Counted from the first letter of the stretch, positions 37,135 to 45,113 are shown. The stretch: DNA of 64,000 nt from Arcobacter ellisii (GCF_003544915.1 NZ_CP032097.1:806001-870000); one strand, 5' to 3'. Translations and numbers: made by a program. Notes: a model not told the origin generated them from the letters alone.

Positions 37135-39243
37135 TTAGATTTTTACACCTTTTATTGAATTAAACAGTAATCCAATAGTTGTACCATTATGTAAAACTGC
37201 TGTTACAATTGGAGAAAATACCCCAAAAGTAGCACCTGCTAAAATACAAGAGTTTATTCCAACTGTCGCATTAAAGTTATTGTTTATTAAATTCATAGTT
37301 TTATTTGCATACTCTTTTGCTTCAACAACAGCAGCAATATCATCTTTCAGTAAAGATATATCAGCAGTTGCTTTTGCTATATCTGCACCTCTACTCATTG
37401 AAATTCCAACATGTGCAGAAATAAGTGCAGGAGCATCATTTATTCCATCTCCAACAAAAGCTACTTTTTTACCTTCAGCCATTAACTCTTTTACTATATT
37501 TGCTTTATCTTGAGGTAAAAGTTCAGCTCTTACTTCATCAATCCCTAATTCACTAGCAATTTTTAAAGCTTTTTCTTTTGTATCGCCAGTTAACATTATA
37601 ATATTTTTAACACCTAATTTCTTTAGTTTTTTTATTGATTCTTTTGCATTACTTCTTAACTCATCACTTAAACCAATTGTTCCAAGTAATTTCCCATCGT
37701 AACCAACATATAATAGAGTTTTTCCATTTTTTAAAGAGTTTTCAATTTTCTCTTTATGTTCTCCAAAATCTATTTTTTCATCATCTTCTAAAAAATGTCT
37801 ACTTCCAATAACTACAGATTTTCCATTTACTTCTGTTTTTACTCCATGAGCCACTATAAATTCAACTTCTTCATGGTGCATATGTACAAAACCTCTTTGT
37901 TTTGCAGCCTTTACAACAGCTTCAGCCACTGGATGAAAATAGTGTTCTTCAGTTGAAGCAGTTAGATTTAAAATTTCATCTTCACTCCATTTATCACTAT
38001 AAGATTCAACACTTATAACTTCAAGTTCACCAGCTGTTAAAGTTCCTGTTTTATCAAAAACAAAAGTATCAGCACTATTTAAAGCCTCAATAGATTTCGC
38101 ACCTTTTATCATAATTCCATTATGTCCAGCTTTTGAAATAGTTGATTTAAACGCTACAGGAGTTGCAAGTTTTAAAGCACAAGAATAATCAGCTTGTAAA
38201 ATAGAAGCTACTCTTTCAAAATCTTTTGCAAATATATATGAAACTCCAGCTAAGCCTAAAGTTACAGGAACTAATTTATTTGCAAGTTTATTTGCTTTTA
38301 ATTGAACTGATGATTTTTCATTTAAAGAGTTTTCTATATAGTGTTTTATTCTTTGAGTTGCTGTATTTGCTCCAACATGTTCAGCCCAAATTCTAAATCT
38401 TCCTTCTTCAACAATTGTTCCAGAAATAACTCTATCACCTCTATATTTTACAACTGGTTGTGCTTCTCCTGTCATTGAAACTTGATTTACACTACCACTT
38501 CCTTCAATAATATGTCCATCAACTGGAATTGTATTTCCAATTCCAACGACAACTATATCTCCAACTTGAATGTTTTCACTTTTTACTAAGATTTCAGTGA
38601 TTTTATCATCAATCTTTTTTTCTATCCAAGCCTCTTCAACATTTGGTTTTGATAACTCTTTTAATAAATCATCACTTTTATGAACAGTCGTCTCTTCAAT
38701 ATATTCACCAAGTTCAAGCATAGCATTTGTTGAGTTTGCAGCCAAATAATCTTTTCTGTATATTGAAATTGCAACTGCTGCACTTTCTAATACTTTTGAA
38801 GTTAAACCTTCATTTAACAACTCTTTTGAACCTTCAACCAATAAAGGAACACAAGCAGCAGTAGTAAGAGTTGCTTTTAAAGCATTATTTGTAATAAATC
38901 TTTCTGTTACTAAGGCTGAACTAGCTCTAATTATTCCTTTTATAGAAGGTTCTTCACTACTTACACAAGATACACAAACAGCTGCAACTTCTTCTTCACA
39001 AGATTTTAATAACTCTTCAATTGTTAAATTATTTAAAATCTCTTCAATTTTTGAAGTTATATCACTTTTTAATTCAAAGATAATACTGTAAGCTTTTTTA
39101 TTAATTCTTACACTTTCTATCTCTTTTATTTTTCTAAAGTAATTTTTTAAAATCTCTTCATCAATATATTTTTCTTTTAATAAGAAGAGTTTATATCTTA
39201 CTCTAAAAGCAGTTTGATGTACTTTTACAAATTTGTTTTTCAT
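37135..39243 (-). CDS. P1B-type metal ATPase without CPC motif (FezB-like, ferrosome candidate)
   Basis: A 702-residue heavy-metal ATPase. The catalytic motifs are present: TGE at 258-260, DKTGT at 397-401, HP at 437-438 and GDGINDAP at 598-605. The N terminus (VHQTAFRVRYKLFLL) resembles an HMA fold without CxxC. The membrane metal site reads YSCALKLATP (353-362) instead of CPC, with only one cysteine. This matches my memory of the P1B-6 group, whose members (FezB) build ferrosome iron-storage compartments. A CVSC pair occurs at 90-93. It ends a compact minus-strand operon with small glycine-rich membrane proteins, a ferritin-like protein and an HMA-like protein. Metal specificity cannot be proved by sequence; iron is inferred from context and Fur boxes. 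Confidence 0.85.
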   Translation of the reverse strand: MKNKFVKVHQTAFRVRYKLFLLKEKYIDEEILKNYFRKIKEIESVRINKKAYSIIFELKSDITSKIEEILNNLTIEELLKSCEEEVAAVCVSCVSSEEPSIKGIIRASSALVTERFITNNALKATLTTAACVPLLVEGSKELLNEGLTSKVLESAAVAISIYRKDYLAANSTNAMLELGEYIEETTVHKSDDLLKELSKPNVEEAWIEKKIDDKITEILVKSENIQVGDIVVVGIGNTIPVDGHIIEGSGSVNQVSMTGEAQPVVKYRGDRVISGTIVEEGRFRIWAEHVGANTATQRIKHYIENSLNEKSSVQLKANKLANKLVPVTLGLAGVSYIFAKDFERVASILQADYSCALKLATPVAFKSTISKAGHNGIMIKGAKSIEALNSADTFVFDKTGTLTAGELEVISVESYSDKWSEDEILNLTASTEEHYFHPVAEAVVKAAKQRGFVHMHHEEVEFIVAHGVKTEVNGKSVVIGSRHFLEDDEKIDFGEHKEKIENSLKNGKTLLYVGYDGKLLGTIGLSDELRSNAKESIKKLKKLGVKNIIMLTGDTKEKALKIASELGIDEVRAELLPQDKANIVKELMAEGKKVAFVGDGINDAPALISAHVGISMSRGADIAKATADISLLKDDIAAVVEAKEYANKTMNLINNNFNATVGINSCILAGATFGVFSPIVTAVLHNGTTIGLLFNSIKGVKI

Positions 39244-39245
39244 TT

Positions 39246-39593
39246 TTACTGTTCTTGTTGTGCTTGCATTTGAGCTTTTGCGTCTTCGTATCTCTCTTTT
39301 AACTCTTCAATTCCAGCTTGAAAAAGTTCACTTCCTTTTCCAAAGGCTTTTAAAATAGTCTCTTGAGCATTTTTATTTGTAAGAAGATAAGTAACAGCAG
39401 CACCTAAAAGTGCACCTTTTACAAAATCATTATTTATAAATCCATTAGAATTAGCTACTGGCATTTGATTTTGAGTAGGAGTTTGTAATGAATTTATATT
39501 TTGATTAATATAAGGATTTTGATTAATATTTATTCCATTTTGAGTATTTTTAGGTCTACTGTTTTCAATATTAAAATCATATTGATTATTCAT
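39246..39593 (-). CDS. glycine-zipper membrane protein with coiled tail
   Basis: A 115-residue protein. The first half is polar and low complexity (many Asn, Gln, Pro: NGININQNPYINQNINSL). A short hydrophobic stretch follows (FVKGALLGAAVTYLLT), and the C terminus is a charged helix (ELKERYEDAKAQMQAQQEQ). I start at ATG 39593, because GGAGG lies 6 bases before it; an in-frame TTG at 39608 is less likely. It lies 2 bases before the P1B ATPase gene and overlaps the preceding gene by 8 bases. The composition recalls scaffold-like proteins of bacterial organelles, but I know no named family. Confidence 0.65.
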   Translation of the reverse strand: MNNQYDFNIENSRPKNTQNGININQNPYINQNINSLQTPTQNQMPVANSNGFINNDFVKGALLGAAVTYLLTNKNAQETILKAFGKGSELFQAGIEELKERYEDAKAQMQAQQEQ

Positions 39594-39948
39594 AATCTTC
39601 CTCCTCAACAGGGATATTTTGATTTGTTAAATATTTTTGGTCAAGTTTTTCTTCAATTACTTCAATTGCATAAATTCCCATCATTCCAATACTTGCAGCT
39701 GTTAATGCTTTGAATAATCCACCTTCTTGACCTAAATAATTTGCAGTTGCAATTGCACTTCCTGTAGCAATTGCTCCTTGAGAAGTTCTTTTAATAGTAT
39801 CTTTAATTGCCTCTTTTTTTGTTATTTGTCTTGATTGTGCTTTTTTATAATTAATTGCTCCACTAATAACAGCACTAGCAACAGCTCCACTAATAACATG
39901 ACCTAAAACATTTCTTGGTGTTCCGGTATTGATAGTAATATCTTTCAT
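39586..39948 (-). CDS. glycine/alanine-rich membrane protein
   Basis: A 120-residue protein with two hydrophobic, glycine/alanine-rich stretches (NVLGHVISGAVASAVISGAI and AIATGSAIATANYLG, then AASIGMMGIYAIEVI). The C terminus is acidic (VEEEDYE). The small-residue spacing suggests tight helix packing in a membrane, reminiscent of magnetosome proteins such as MamC/MamD types, though I cannot assign homology. It starts ATG with overlap to the previous gene (ATGA) and overlaps the next by 8 bases, so it belongs to the operon. Confidence 0.65.
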   Translation of the reverse strand: MKDITINTGTPRNVLGHVISGAVASAVISGAINYKKAQSRQITKKEAIKDTIKRTSQGAIATGSAIATANYLGQEGGLFKALTAASIGMMGIYAIEVIEEKLDQKYLTNQNIPVEEEDYE

Positions 39949-40145
39949 TCTTCTTCCTTAGCTTTTTCTTTTTTCTTCTCTTCTATGCACTCTTTTGTAG
40001 CACAAATAGTCTCTTTTATTTCATTTACATTTTCTTTTGTTTTTTCAAATAGTTTTGAAGTTTTTTCTTTTAGTTTGTCTTTATTACTAAAAGCAATAAC
40101 AGCACCAGCACCTACAGCCAATCCTAATATAAATGGTAAAGCCAT
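39945..40145 (-). CDS. YtxH-like small membrane protein
   Basis: A 66-residue protein with an N-terminal membrane helix rich in glycine and alanine (PFILGLAVGAGAVIAFSN). A long, highly charged helix follows (KLKEKTSKLFEKTKENVNEI and KKKEKAKEEE). It has two cysteines (ICATKECIEE). The arrangement resembles YtxH/GvpP-like proteins, which bear one short helix and a long coiled region. It lies 3 bases after the ferritin-like gene and overlaps the next start. Confidence 0.62.
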   Translation of the reverse strand: MALPFILGLAVGAGAVIAFSNKDKLKEKTSKLFEKTKENVNEIKETICATKECIEEKKKEKAKEEE

Positions 40146-40148
40146 TTT

Positions 40149-40832
40149 TTACTCCTCTTCTTCAATATTTTTTTTTGAAATATAGTTATTTAAAAGTGCA
40201 ATAATAGCACCACCTAAAACAGCACCACTAACCATAGATAGATTTAATTTTGAAAAGATTTTAGATATTGAACTTTCATCAATATTTCCAGACATAATAT
40301 CATCTAAAATAACTTGATATTCTCCAAGTTTTTCCATAATATTTTCTTGATTTATATTTGTATTATTTCCATTTGAATAGTGATTTATTACACAATTTCT
40401 AAATGCAGGTAGATGATTATTATATGAAGCAGCTTGTAGTTTGAAAAGAGTATCTTTTATATCATCTTCAACTGCATAACCTAATAAATTGTTATACATA
40501 GCAATATTTGCTATTTCTCCTGCAACTCCCATTTCACAACACTCAATTAAAGTGTTTGGAATTTCAATTCTTGAAGCCCAATTATTTATTGGAACTTCAA
40601 TATTATATTTTTGCATTAGTTGAATAAGTGTAGCATAGTGAATAGCTTCTGCCTCTTTAATATTTACAAAAGGTTGAACTAAACCAAATTTTTCAATTAT
40701 TTTTGTATATGTTTCATAAGCTTTGAACTCATCATATACAGCAATTCTTAAAATCTGAGTTTGAACAGGAATGTCACTATTTATATCAACTCTTGCTTTT
40801 ATTAATAAGGATTCATCAATATTTTCTTCCAT
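40149..40832 (-). CDS. ferritin-like four-helix protein with C-terminal membrane anchor
   Basis: A 227-residue protein. The helical part contains carboxylate/histidine positions of a diiron ferritin-like bundle: YDEFKAYE near 33-40, KEAEAIHYATL with an ExxH at 62-65, GEIANIAMYNN with Glu106, and His140. This pattern fits the DUF2202/ferritin-like group. The tail has a hydrophobic glycine-zipper helix (MVSGAVLGGAIIALLNNYI), so the protein is probably membrane-tethered. Its ATG overlaps the preceding stop. In this cluster it could oxidise or store iron at the membrane; that role is inferred. The domain assignment is moderately sure. Confidence 0.68.
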   Translation of the reverse strand: MEENIDESLLIKARVDINSDIPVQTQILRIAVYDEFKAYETYTKIIEKFGLVQPFVNIKEAEAIHYATLIQLMQKYNIEVPINNWASRIEIPNTLIECCEMGVAGEIANIAMYNNLLGYAVEDDIKDTLFKLQAASYNNHLPAFRNCVINHYSNGNNTNINQENIMEKLGEYQVILDDIMSGNIDESSISKIFSKLNLSMVSGAVLGGAIIALLNNYISKKNIEEEE

Positions 40833-41146
40833 TAAATTACCTCCTTTGCAAGTTTGTTTATGAGTATTGATAACTCTTCTAAATTTTCATTTTTAACTAA
40901 ATCTTCCCAAAGTTTTGGTTTAAAAATATTTGGGTCGTAAGTAATTGTAACAGATGCAATAATTTTATTTATTTTAATATTTATTATTCCATCTATTTTT
41001 TTTGGTAAATCTTCTATATCACTTAAAGAGATATTTCCAGCATTTTGTGTAATTTTTGGATTAACTCTTACTCTTAGCCTTCCAGGAGTATGTGCAATAA
41101 TAGAAAAATAACTAGCAATTTTTATAATATCATCTGTACTTATCAA
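40832..41146 (-). CDS. HMA-like domain protein (FezC-like candidate)
   Basis: A 104-residue protein with a metal-binding-domain-like fold. IIAHTPGRLRVRVNP near residue 16-30 matches the HMA_2-type start seen also at the N terminus of the P1B ATPase (VHQTAFRVRY). It lacks the CxxC metal site. The start is TTG at 41146, with AAAGGA 6 bases upstream. It is the first gene after the Fur-controlled promoter at 41199-41222. An HMA-containing companion is a hallmark of ferrosome clusters as I recall. Confidence 0.68.
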   Translation of the reverse strand: MISTDDIIKIASYFSIIAHTPGRLRVRVNPKITQNAGNISLSDIEDLPKKIDGIINIKINKIIASVTITYDPNIFKPKLWEDLVKNENLEELSILINKLAKEVI

Positions 41147-41198
41147 AAATAATCCTTTCTTAGATGTATTTTTTCTTTTTAAATATTAAAGTAAACTT

Positions 41199-41222
41199 AT
41201 TATAAACTAATAATTATTATCA
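41199..41222 (-). promoter_or_regulatory. Fur box and -10 of the ferrosome-like operon
   Basis: On the minus strand, TATAAT is at 41204-41199. A Fur-type inverted repeat (TAATAATTATTATCA on the plus strand) is at 41208-41222 in the -35 to -10 region. It lies between the fur stop (41228) and the first operon gene (41146), so Fur would block polymerase binding when iron is abundant. Confidence 0.75.
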
Positions 41223-41227
41223 AAAGA

Positions 41228-41677
41228 TTATTGACATCTTTCACATAAGCCATAAATTGTCATTACATGTTCTTTTAAAATAAAATTGTTTTTACTTGCA
41301 ATTTTAATTTGATTTAATTCAATTAAATCATCAGTAAACTCAATAATTGTGCCACAAGAAGTACAAATAAGGTGGTCATGATGATCTGAAAGATTAAGTT
41401 CATATCTTAAAATCCCATCTCCAATATCTAACTGATTTACAAGTTTCATATCATGAAAAAATTTCATAGCTCTATAAACTGTTGCAATACCGATAGATAC
41501 ATTATAAATTGTTTTTATCTCATTTGATATATCTTCAGCTGTTAGATGTTTTTTTGAAAAGTATAAAACTTTTAAAATATAATCTTTTTGTATTGAATTT
41601 TTTAAACCAATTTTTGAAACTTGTTTTTTAAAATTTTTTAAAAATATATTAAATGCTACTTCTTGATTATTTTCCAT
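41228..41677 (-). CDS. fur: Fur family transcriptional regulator
   Basis: A 149-residue metalloregulator. The winged helix is in the first 90 residues (LKNSIQKDYILKVLYFSKKHLTAEDI and IGIATVYRAMKFFHDM). The metal and dimer region has HHDHLICTSCGTIIEF and a C-terminal YGLCERCQ, so both CxxC pairs for structural zinc are present. It is close to typical Fur rather than PerR or Zur, but sensing of iron is inferred from the many Fur boxes nearby. Its ATG shares bases with the stop of a 49-residue gene (TAATG). A Fur-type site upstream (41881-41895) suggests self-regulation. Confidence 0.88.
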   Translation of the reverse strand: MENNQEVAFNIFLKNFKKQVSKIGLKNSIQKDYILKVLYFSKKHLTAEDISNEIKTIYNVSIGIATVYRAMKFFHDMKLVNQLDIGDGILRYELNLSDHHDHLICTSCGTIIEFTDDLIELNQIKIASKNNFILKEHVMTIYGLCERCQ

Positions 41678-41826
41678 TAGTTTATACCTTTTATTAAGAT
41701 AAATATTACACTAAAACCAAGAGTTAGTCCATATAATTTCCATAAATTTTTATGAATTTTTACATTTGTTTTGTACAAAGATGAATTTGAGATTTTTTCA
41801 TTATTAACATCCATAAAGTTTTTCAT
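41677..41826 (-). CDS. 49-residue single-helix membrane protein upstream of fur
   Basis: A small gene with AAAAGGAG five bases before its ATG (41826). Its TAA (41677-41679) overlaps the fur start. The product is polar for 30 residues (MKNFMDVNNEKISNSSLYKT at the start), then has one short membrane helix (LYGLTLGFSVIFILIKGIN). The strong binding site, overlap with fur and Fur-type site ahead of it support translation. Function unknown. Confidence 0.6.
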   Translation of the reverse strand: MKNFMDVNNEKISNSSLYKTNVKIHKNLWKLYGLTLGFSVIFILIKGIN

Positions 41827-41880
41827 ATTAAACTCCTTTTATTAAATGAAACTTTAACATTAAATTTCTTAAAAGAATAT

Positions 41881-41895
41881 TGATTGTAATTATCA
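41881..41895. promoter_or_regulatory. Fur box between the 49-residue gene/fur unit and the 130-residue gene
   Basis: TGATTGTAATTATCA matches the 7-1-7 pattern with two differences in the left half. It lies in the 127-base divergent gap and could control both sides, including fur itself. Confidence 0.65.
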
Positions 41896-41953
41896 TTTTA
41901 AATGAAAATTAAGTATTTCATAAATATAATCAAAAAAAATAAAAAGGATTTTT

Positions 41954-42346
41954 ATGTTAAATGTTACTCTTTTAACATCAGTTGCAAAAAGTGCCTTAGT
42001 TGGGGCAGTTGCGACAAAATTGGTTGATACATTAGTCTCTTCAAAAATAAATAATAAAATTGAACAAAATAAATGGCTTAGAGATACAAAATTGGATTTA
42101 TATTCTAAATTAACAGAAGAGATTATGTTAATTGATGATGAAAATTTTCAAACACAAATTAGAGAAATAAAAAGAATTTCAGCAAAAATCATACTTTTGG
42201 TAAATGATAGAAAATTAGAAGAGAAAATTGAAGATTATATAAATAGATTAAACAGATTTTCTCAAAATGAAAAAATTGAGAGAAATGCCTTATCTTTAGT
42301 AAATAAAGATATGATTTCTTATTTACAAAAAAATATTCGATTATAG
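41954..42346 (+). CDS. hypothetical protein with hydrophobic N terminus and helical body
   Basis: A 130-residue protein. The first 25 residues are hydrophobic and glycine/alanine rich (SVAKSALVGAVATKLVDTLV). The rest is charged and predicted helical (DTKLDLYSKLTEEIMLIDDE). I recognise no family. AAAAGGA precedes the ATG. It is divergent from the fur unit across a Fur-like site and near the ferrosome-like operon. Its N-terminal helix resembles those of the glycine-rich membrane proteins in that operon, so it may belong functionally, but this is weak. Confidence 0.6.
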   Translation: MLNVTLLTSVAKSALVGAVATKLVDTLVSSKINNKIEQNKWLRDTKLDLYSKLTEEIMLIDDENFQTQIREIKRISAKIILLVNDRKLEEKIEDYINRLNRFSQNEKIERNALSLVNKDMISYLQKNIRL

Positions 42347-42460
42347 AGGAAACTTTATAATTGAATATTTTCTTTCACTTTTATACTAAAGATTGACTAA
42401 AATCATTTTAAACTGATAAATTCTTAGATACACTTTTTTATTAATCATAAAAGGATTTTG

Positions 42461-42646
42461 ATGTTTGGTTTTATTTTTGGTAAAAAAGAGAAAAAATTCA
42501 AAAGAGAAAAAACTTTTGTTTGTAAACATTGTAAATACACATGTGAGGGTTGTAATACCAGATTTTGTTATGCCTGTCATGCAAATCCTGGTAATCCTTG
42601 CCCTAGATGTGGTAAAACAAATTTACAAGAAAAAGAGATTAAATAG
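42461..42646 (+). CDS. small cysteine-rich zinc-ribbon-like protein
   Basis: A 61-residue basic protein starting at ATG 42461, with AAAAGGA five bases upstream. It has nine cysteines in CxxC-type spacings: VCKHCKYTCEGCNTRFCYAC followed by NPCPRCGK. This suggests one or two structural zinc (or iron) knuckles. No membrane segment is obvious. I do not recognise a family. It lies between the 130-residue gene and the convergent kinase gene. A metal-handling or nucleic-acid-binding role are both possible. Confidence 0.62.
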   Translation: MFGFIFGKKEKKFKREKTFVCKHCKYTCEGCNTRFCYACHANPGNPCPRCGKTNLQEKEIK

Positions 42647-42662
42647 AAATTCTTTTTTAGTT

Positions 42663-44357
42663 TTAGATTATTATTGAAAAAGAAACACCATATTTATCAT
42701 TTACAACATTTATTTTACCTCTAAAATGGCTTTCAATAATCATTTTTGACATATAAAGTCCTATTCCATTTCCTTTTTGTTTAGTTGTAAAATATGGTTC
42801 AAATATCATATTAATAAATTTATCTTCTATTCCTCCTGCATTATCTGAAATAGTAGTTTTTGAAATATTATTTTTTGTATCAATTGCAATTTTTATTTTA
42901 GGTTTTTTTATATTTCTTGAAATAATTGCATCTTTTGAGTTTGTTAAAAGATTTAATATAACTTGGGAATACTCATTTTCATAAGCATAGATTTGTTTAT
43001 CTTTTATTACATTAAAATCAAATTCTATTTCATGACTTTCAAAAATAGGTTCCATTATATCAAGAGCCTTTTTTACAGCATTACTAATATAAAAAAGCTC
43101 TTTTTCTTTATTTAATTTATAAAAATCCATAAAATTATCAATCGTTTTTGACATAAAATCTAATTGTGAATTTGATTCCTCAATTTTTTCATTTAGATAT
43201 TTTTTATTTATTGGGTTATCTTCAAATGCAAGTTGCAAATTCATATTTATAAAACCAAGATGAGTTAATGGTTGTCTCCATTGATGGGCAATATTATTAA
43301 TCATCTCTCCCATGGAAGCTAGTTTACTTTTATGAATTAAAAGTTTTTCTTTTTCATTTTTTTCTTTTACTAAAATCTTTAACATATATCCTAATGCAAA
43401 ACTAAAAATTAAAGATTCTAAAGGAGCTCCTATATGAATTATATAAATATTACTAATAGGAAATATTCTATTTTCAGCAATATAAATAAATATAGATACA
43501 ACTAACCAACCAAAAGTATAAATAATTGCATATTTATCACCTTTTAAAATAGCTATAAATCCAGCAATAGTTGGAATTAGAAAACCTATATAAAAAGGTA
43601 AATACTCATAAAGAATCGAGTATTTATAAATACATATAGCTACTAAATCAAAGATATTTAATAGAATAAAAAAGTTAAAAAAATTATGAACTTTTGGTAT
43701 TTTTTCTTTTGTATTTAAAATAGTTTGTGTAAATAAAAGTGTAAATAAAAAACTAAGAGTTTCACAAAAATCAACTATTGCTTGGGGAATTGAGTCAGGA
43801 TATGGTTTATAACTAAAATATACAAAACCAATCAAAGATAATAAAACAAAAAATTGCATTAAGGAGTAATATAAAAAACATCTCATTTTTGTTGAAAAAT
43901 AGATAATGATATAGTATAAAAAAGCACAAAATATTATTCCATAAGAGATACCATATAAAATACCTTCAAATTTTAATAAATAGGTATATTCAAAATTTGT
44001 AATTGTATTCCATCTAAATTCAGCTCGTTTTGGTTTTTCATATTTATAGTGAAAAAATAGTTCATTTTTTTGATTAGAATCTAGTTTTATTACCATTGTA
44101 TTATTTATTATTTCATAATTTGCATTTGTATAAATTAATGAATTTTTATCAGAAACAATTGTCAAATAATTTATTCTATTTTTTAGTTTTTCTAAATCAA
44201 TTTTAAATTTGATTGTAAACTCTTTTATCTTTTTTGTTTTATATTCTGTAAAAGAGGCTTCTTTAAAATTTATATTATCTTCAGATATATAATCTTTGAT
44301 AAAATAGTGTGCTTGTAGGTTTGATATAAATAGGATTAAAAGTAATAAATATTTCAT
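42663..44357 (-). CDS. 7TM-type (DISM-like) sensor histidine kinase
   Basis: A 564-residue membrane kinase. A signal peptide (MKYLLLLILFISNLQA) and an extracellular beta-rich domain of about 115 residues come first. About seven membrane segments follow (roughly 130-340), as in 7TMR-DISM receptors. The kinase core has NNIAHQWRQPLTHLGF (phosphoacceptor His), NLLTNSKDAIISRN (N box) and KGNGIGLYMSKMII (G2 box). It is divergent from the response regulator at 44427, its likely partner. A Fur-type site (44382-44396) lies 24 bases upstream. The signal it senses is unknown; proximity to receptor genes suggests iron or siderophore status. Confidence 0.86.
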   Translation of the reverse strand: MKYLLLLILFISNLQAHYFIKDYISEDNINFKEASFTEYKTKKIKEFTIKFKIDLEKLKNRINYLTIVSDKNSLIYTNANYEIINNTMVIKLDSNQKNELFFHYKYEKPKRAEFRWNTITNFEYTYLLKFEGILYGISYGIIFCAFLYYIIIYFSTKMRCFLYYSLMQFFVLLSLIGFVYFSYKPYPDSIPQAIVDFCETLSFLFTLLFTQTILNTKEKIPKVHNFFNFFILLNIFDLVAICIYKYSILYEYLPFYIGFLIPTIAGFIAILKGDKYAIIYTFGWLVVSIFIYIAENRIFPISNIYIIHIGAPLESLIFSFALGYMLKILVKEKNEKEKLLIHKSKLASMGEMINNIAHQWRQPLTHLGFINMNLQLAFEDNPINKKYLNEKIEESNSQLDFMSKTIDNFMDFYKLNKEKELFYISNAVKKALDIMEPIFESHEIEFDFNVIKDKQIYAYENEYSQVILNLLTNSKDAIISRNIKKPKIKIAIDTKNNISKTTISDNAGGIEDKFINMIFEPYFTTKQKGNGIGLYMSKMIIESHFRGKINVVNDKYGVSFSIII

Positions 44358-44381
44358 TTTGAAATTATACTTAATTAATAT

Positions 44382-44396
44382 TAATAATAGTTATCA
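44382..44396. promoter_or_regulatory. Fur box between the 7TM kinase and its response regulator
   Basis: TAATAATAGTTATCA follows the pattern of the other sites in the island. It sits in the 69-base divergent gap and so could control both members of the two-component system. Confidence 0.7.
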
Positions 44397-44426
44397 TAAT
44401 TTAGAAAATATTTTGTATAATATGAA

Positions 44427-45113
44427 ATGAGTAGAAATGAATTTAAAAATATAAAGATTTTATTTGTTGAAGATGAAGATAATATTAGAATTAATGCAAC
44501 TTCATATTTAAAAAGATTGTTTGATGAGGTTTATGAAGCAAAAGATGTAAATGAAGCATTTGAGATTATTGAAGTTAAAAAACCTCATATTATTATAACT
44601 GATATAAATTTGCCTAAAACAAATGGTTTAGAGATGGTGAAAAAGATTAGGCAAAAAAATTTAGATACAAAAATTATAGTATTAAGTGCATATACAAAAA
44701 CTGATTATTTGTTAGAAGCTGTTGAGTTGGGACTTGAAAAATATTTAGTCAAACCAATTCGACATGAAACAATATTTCCAATATTAAATCAATGTGTAAA
44801 TAAAATAAGAAACAATAACAAAAATCTAAAATATTTTTCAAAAGATTCTTATTTTAATCTTTTGAGTAAATCCTTATTTGTAAATAATGAACAAGTGAAA
44901 CTAACAAATAAAGAGACAGATTTTTTGACTTTACTTTGTGAAAATAACAACAATTTAGTAACTTATGAAACAATTCAAGCAGTTGTTTGGAATGAATCTT
45001 TTATGAGTGAAGATGCAATTCGTTCAGTTGCAAGAAAATTAAGAAGTAAACTTCCAAAGAATTCTTTAGAAAATTTCTCAAAAGTTGGATATAAAATAAT
45101 TACAATTTTTTAA
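44427..45113 (+). CDS. OmpR-type response regulator
   Basis: A 228-residue regulator. The receiver domain has LFVEDEDN, the phosphoacceptor Asp59 in IIITDINLPKTNG, and the lysine in KYLVKPI. The C-terminal winged helix (LTNKETDFLTLLCENNNNLV to VRSVARKLRSK-like and FSKVGYKIITIF) binds DNA. It lies divergently next to the 7TM kinase and 258 bases before the first TonB-dependent receptor, so that receptor is a candidate target. Confidence 0.88.
   Translation: MSRNEFKNIKILFVEDEDNIRINATSYLKRLFDEVYEAKDVNEAFEIIEVKKPHIIITDINLPKTNGLEMVKKIRQKNLDTKIIVLSAYTKTDYLLEAVELGLEKYLVKPIRHETIFPILNQCVNKIRNNNKNLKYFSKDSYFNLLSKSLFVNNEQVKLTNKETDFLTLLCENNNNLVTYETIQAVVWNESFMSEDAIRSVARKLRSKLPKNSLENFSKVGYKIITIF

Noticed and set aside
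42465-42677. 70-codon frame overlapping the cysteine-rich gene in another phase
   Set aside because: The AAAAGGA site is correctly spaced for the frame starting at 42461, and that frame has an ordered CxxC pattern; the other shows none.
44416-44421. TATAAT just before the response regulator at 44427
   Set aside because: Only 5 bases separate it from the ATG, so transcription from it would begin at or after the start codon. It is more likely chance in AT-rich DNA, or part of the divergent promoter.
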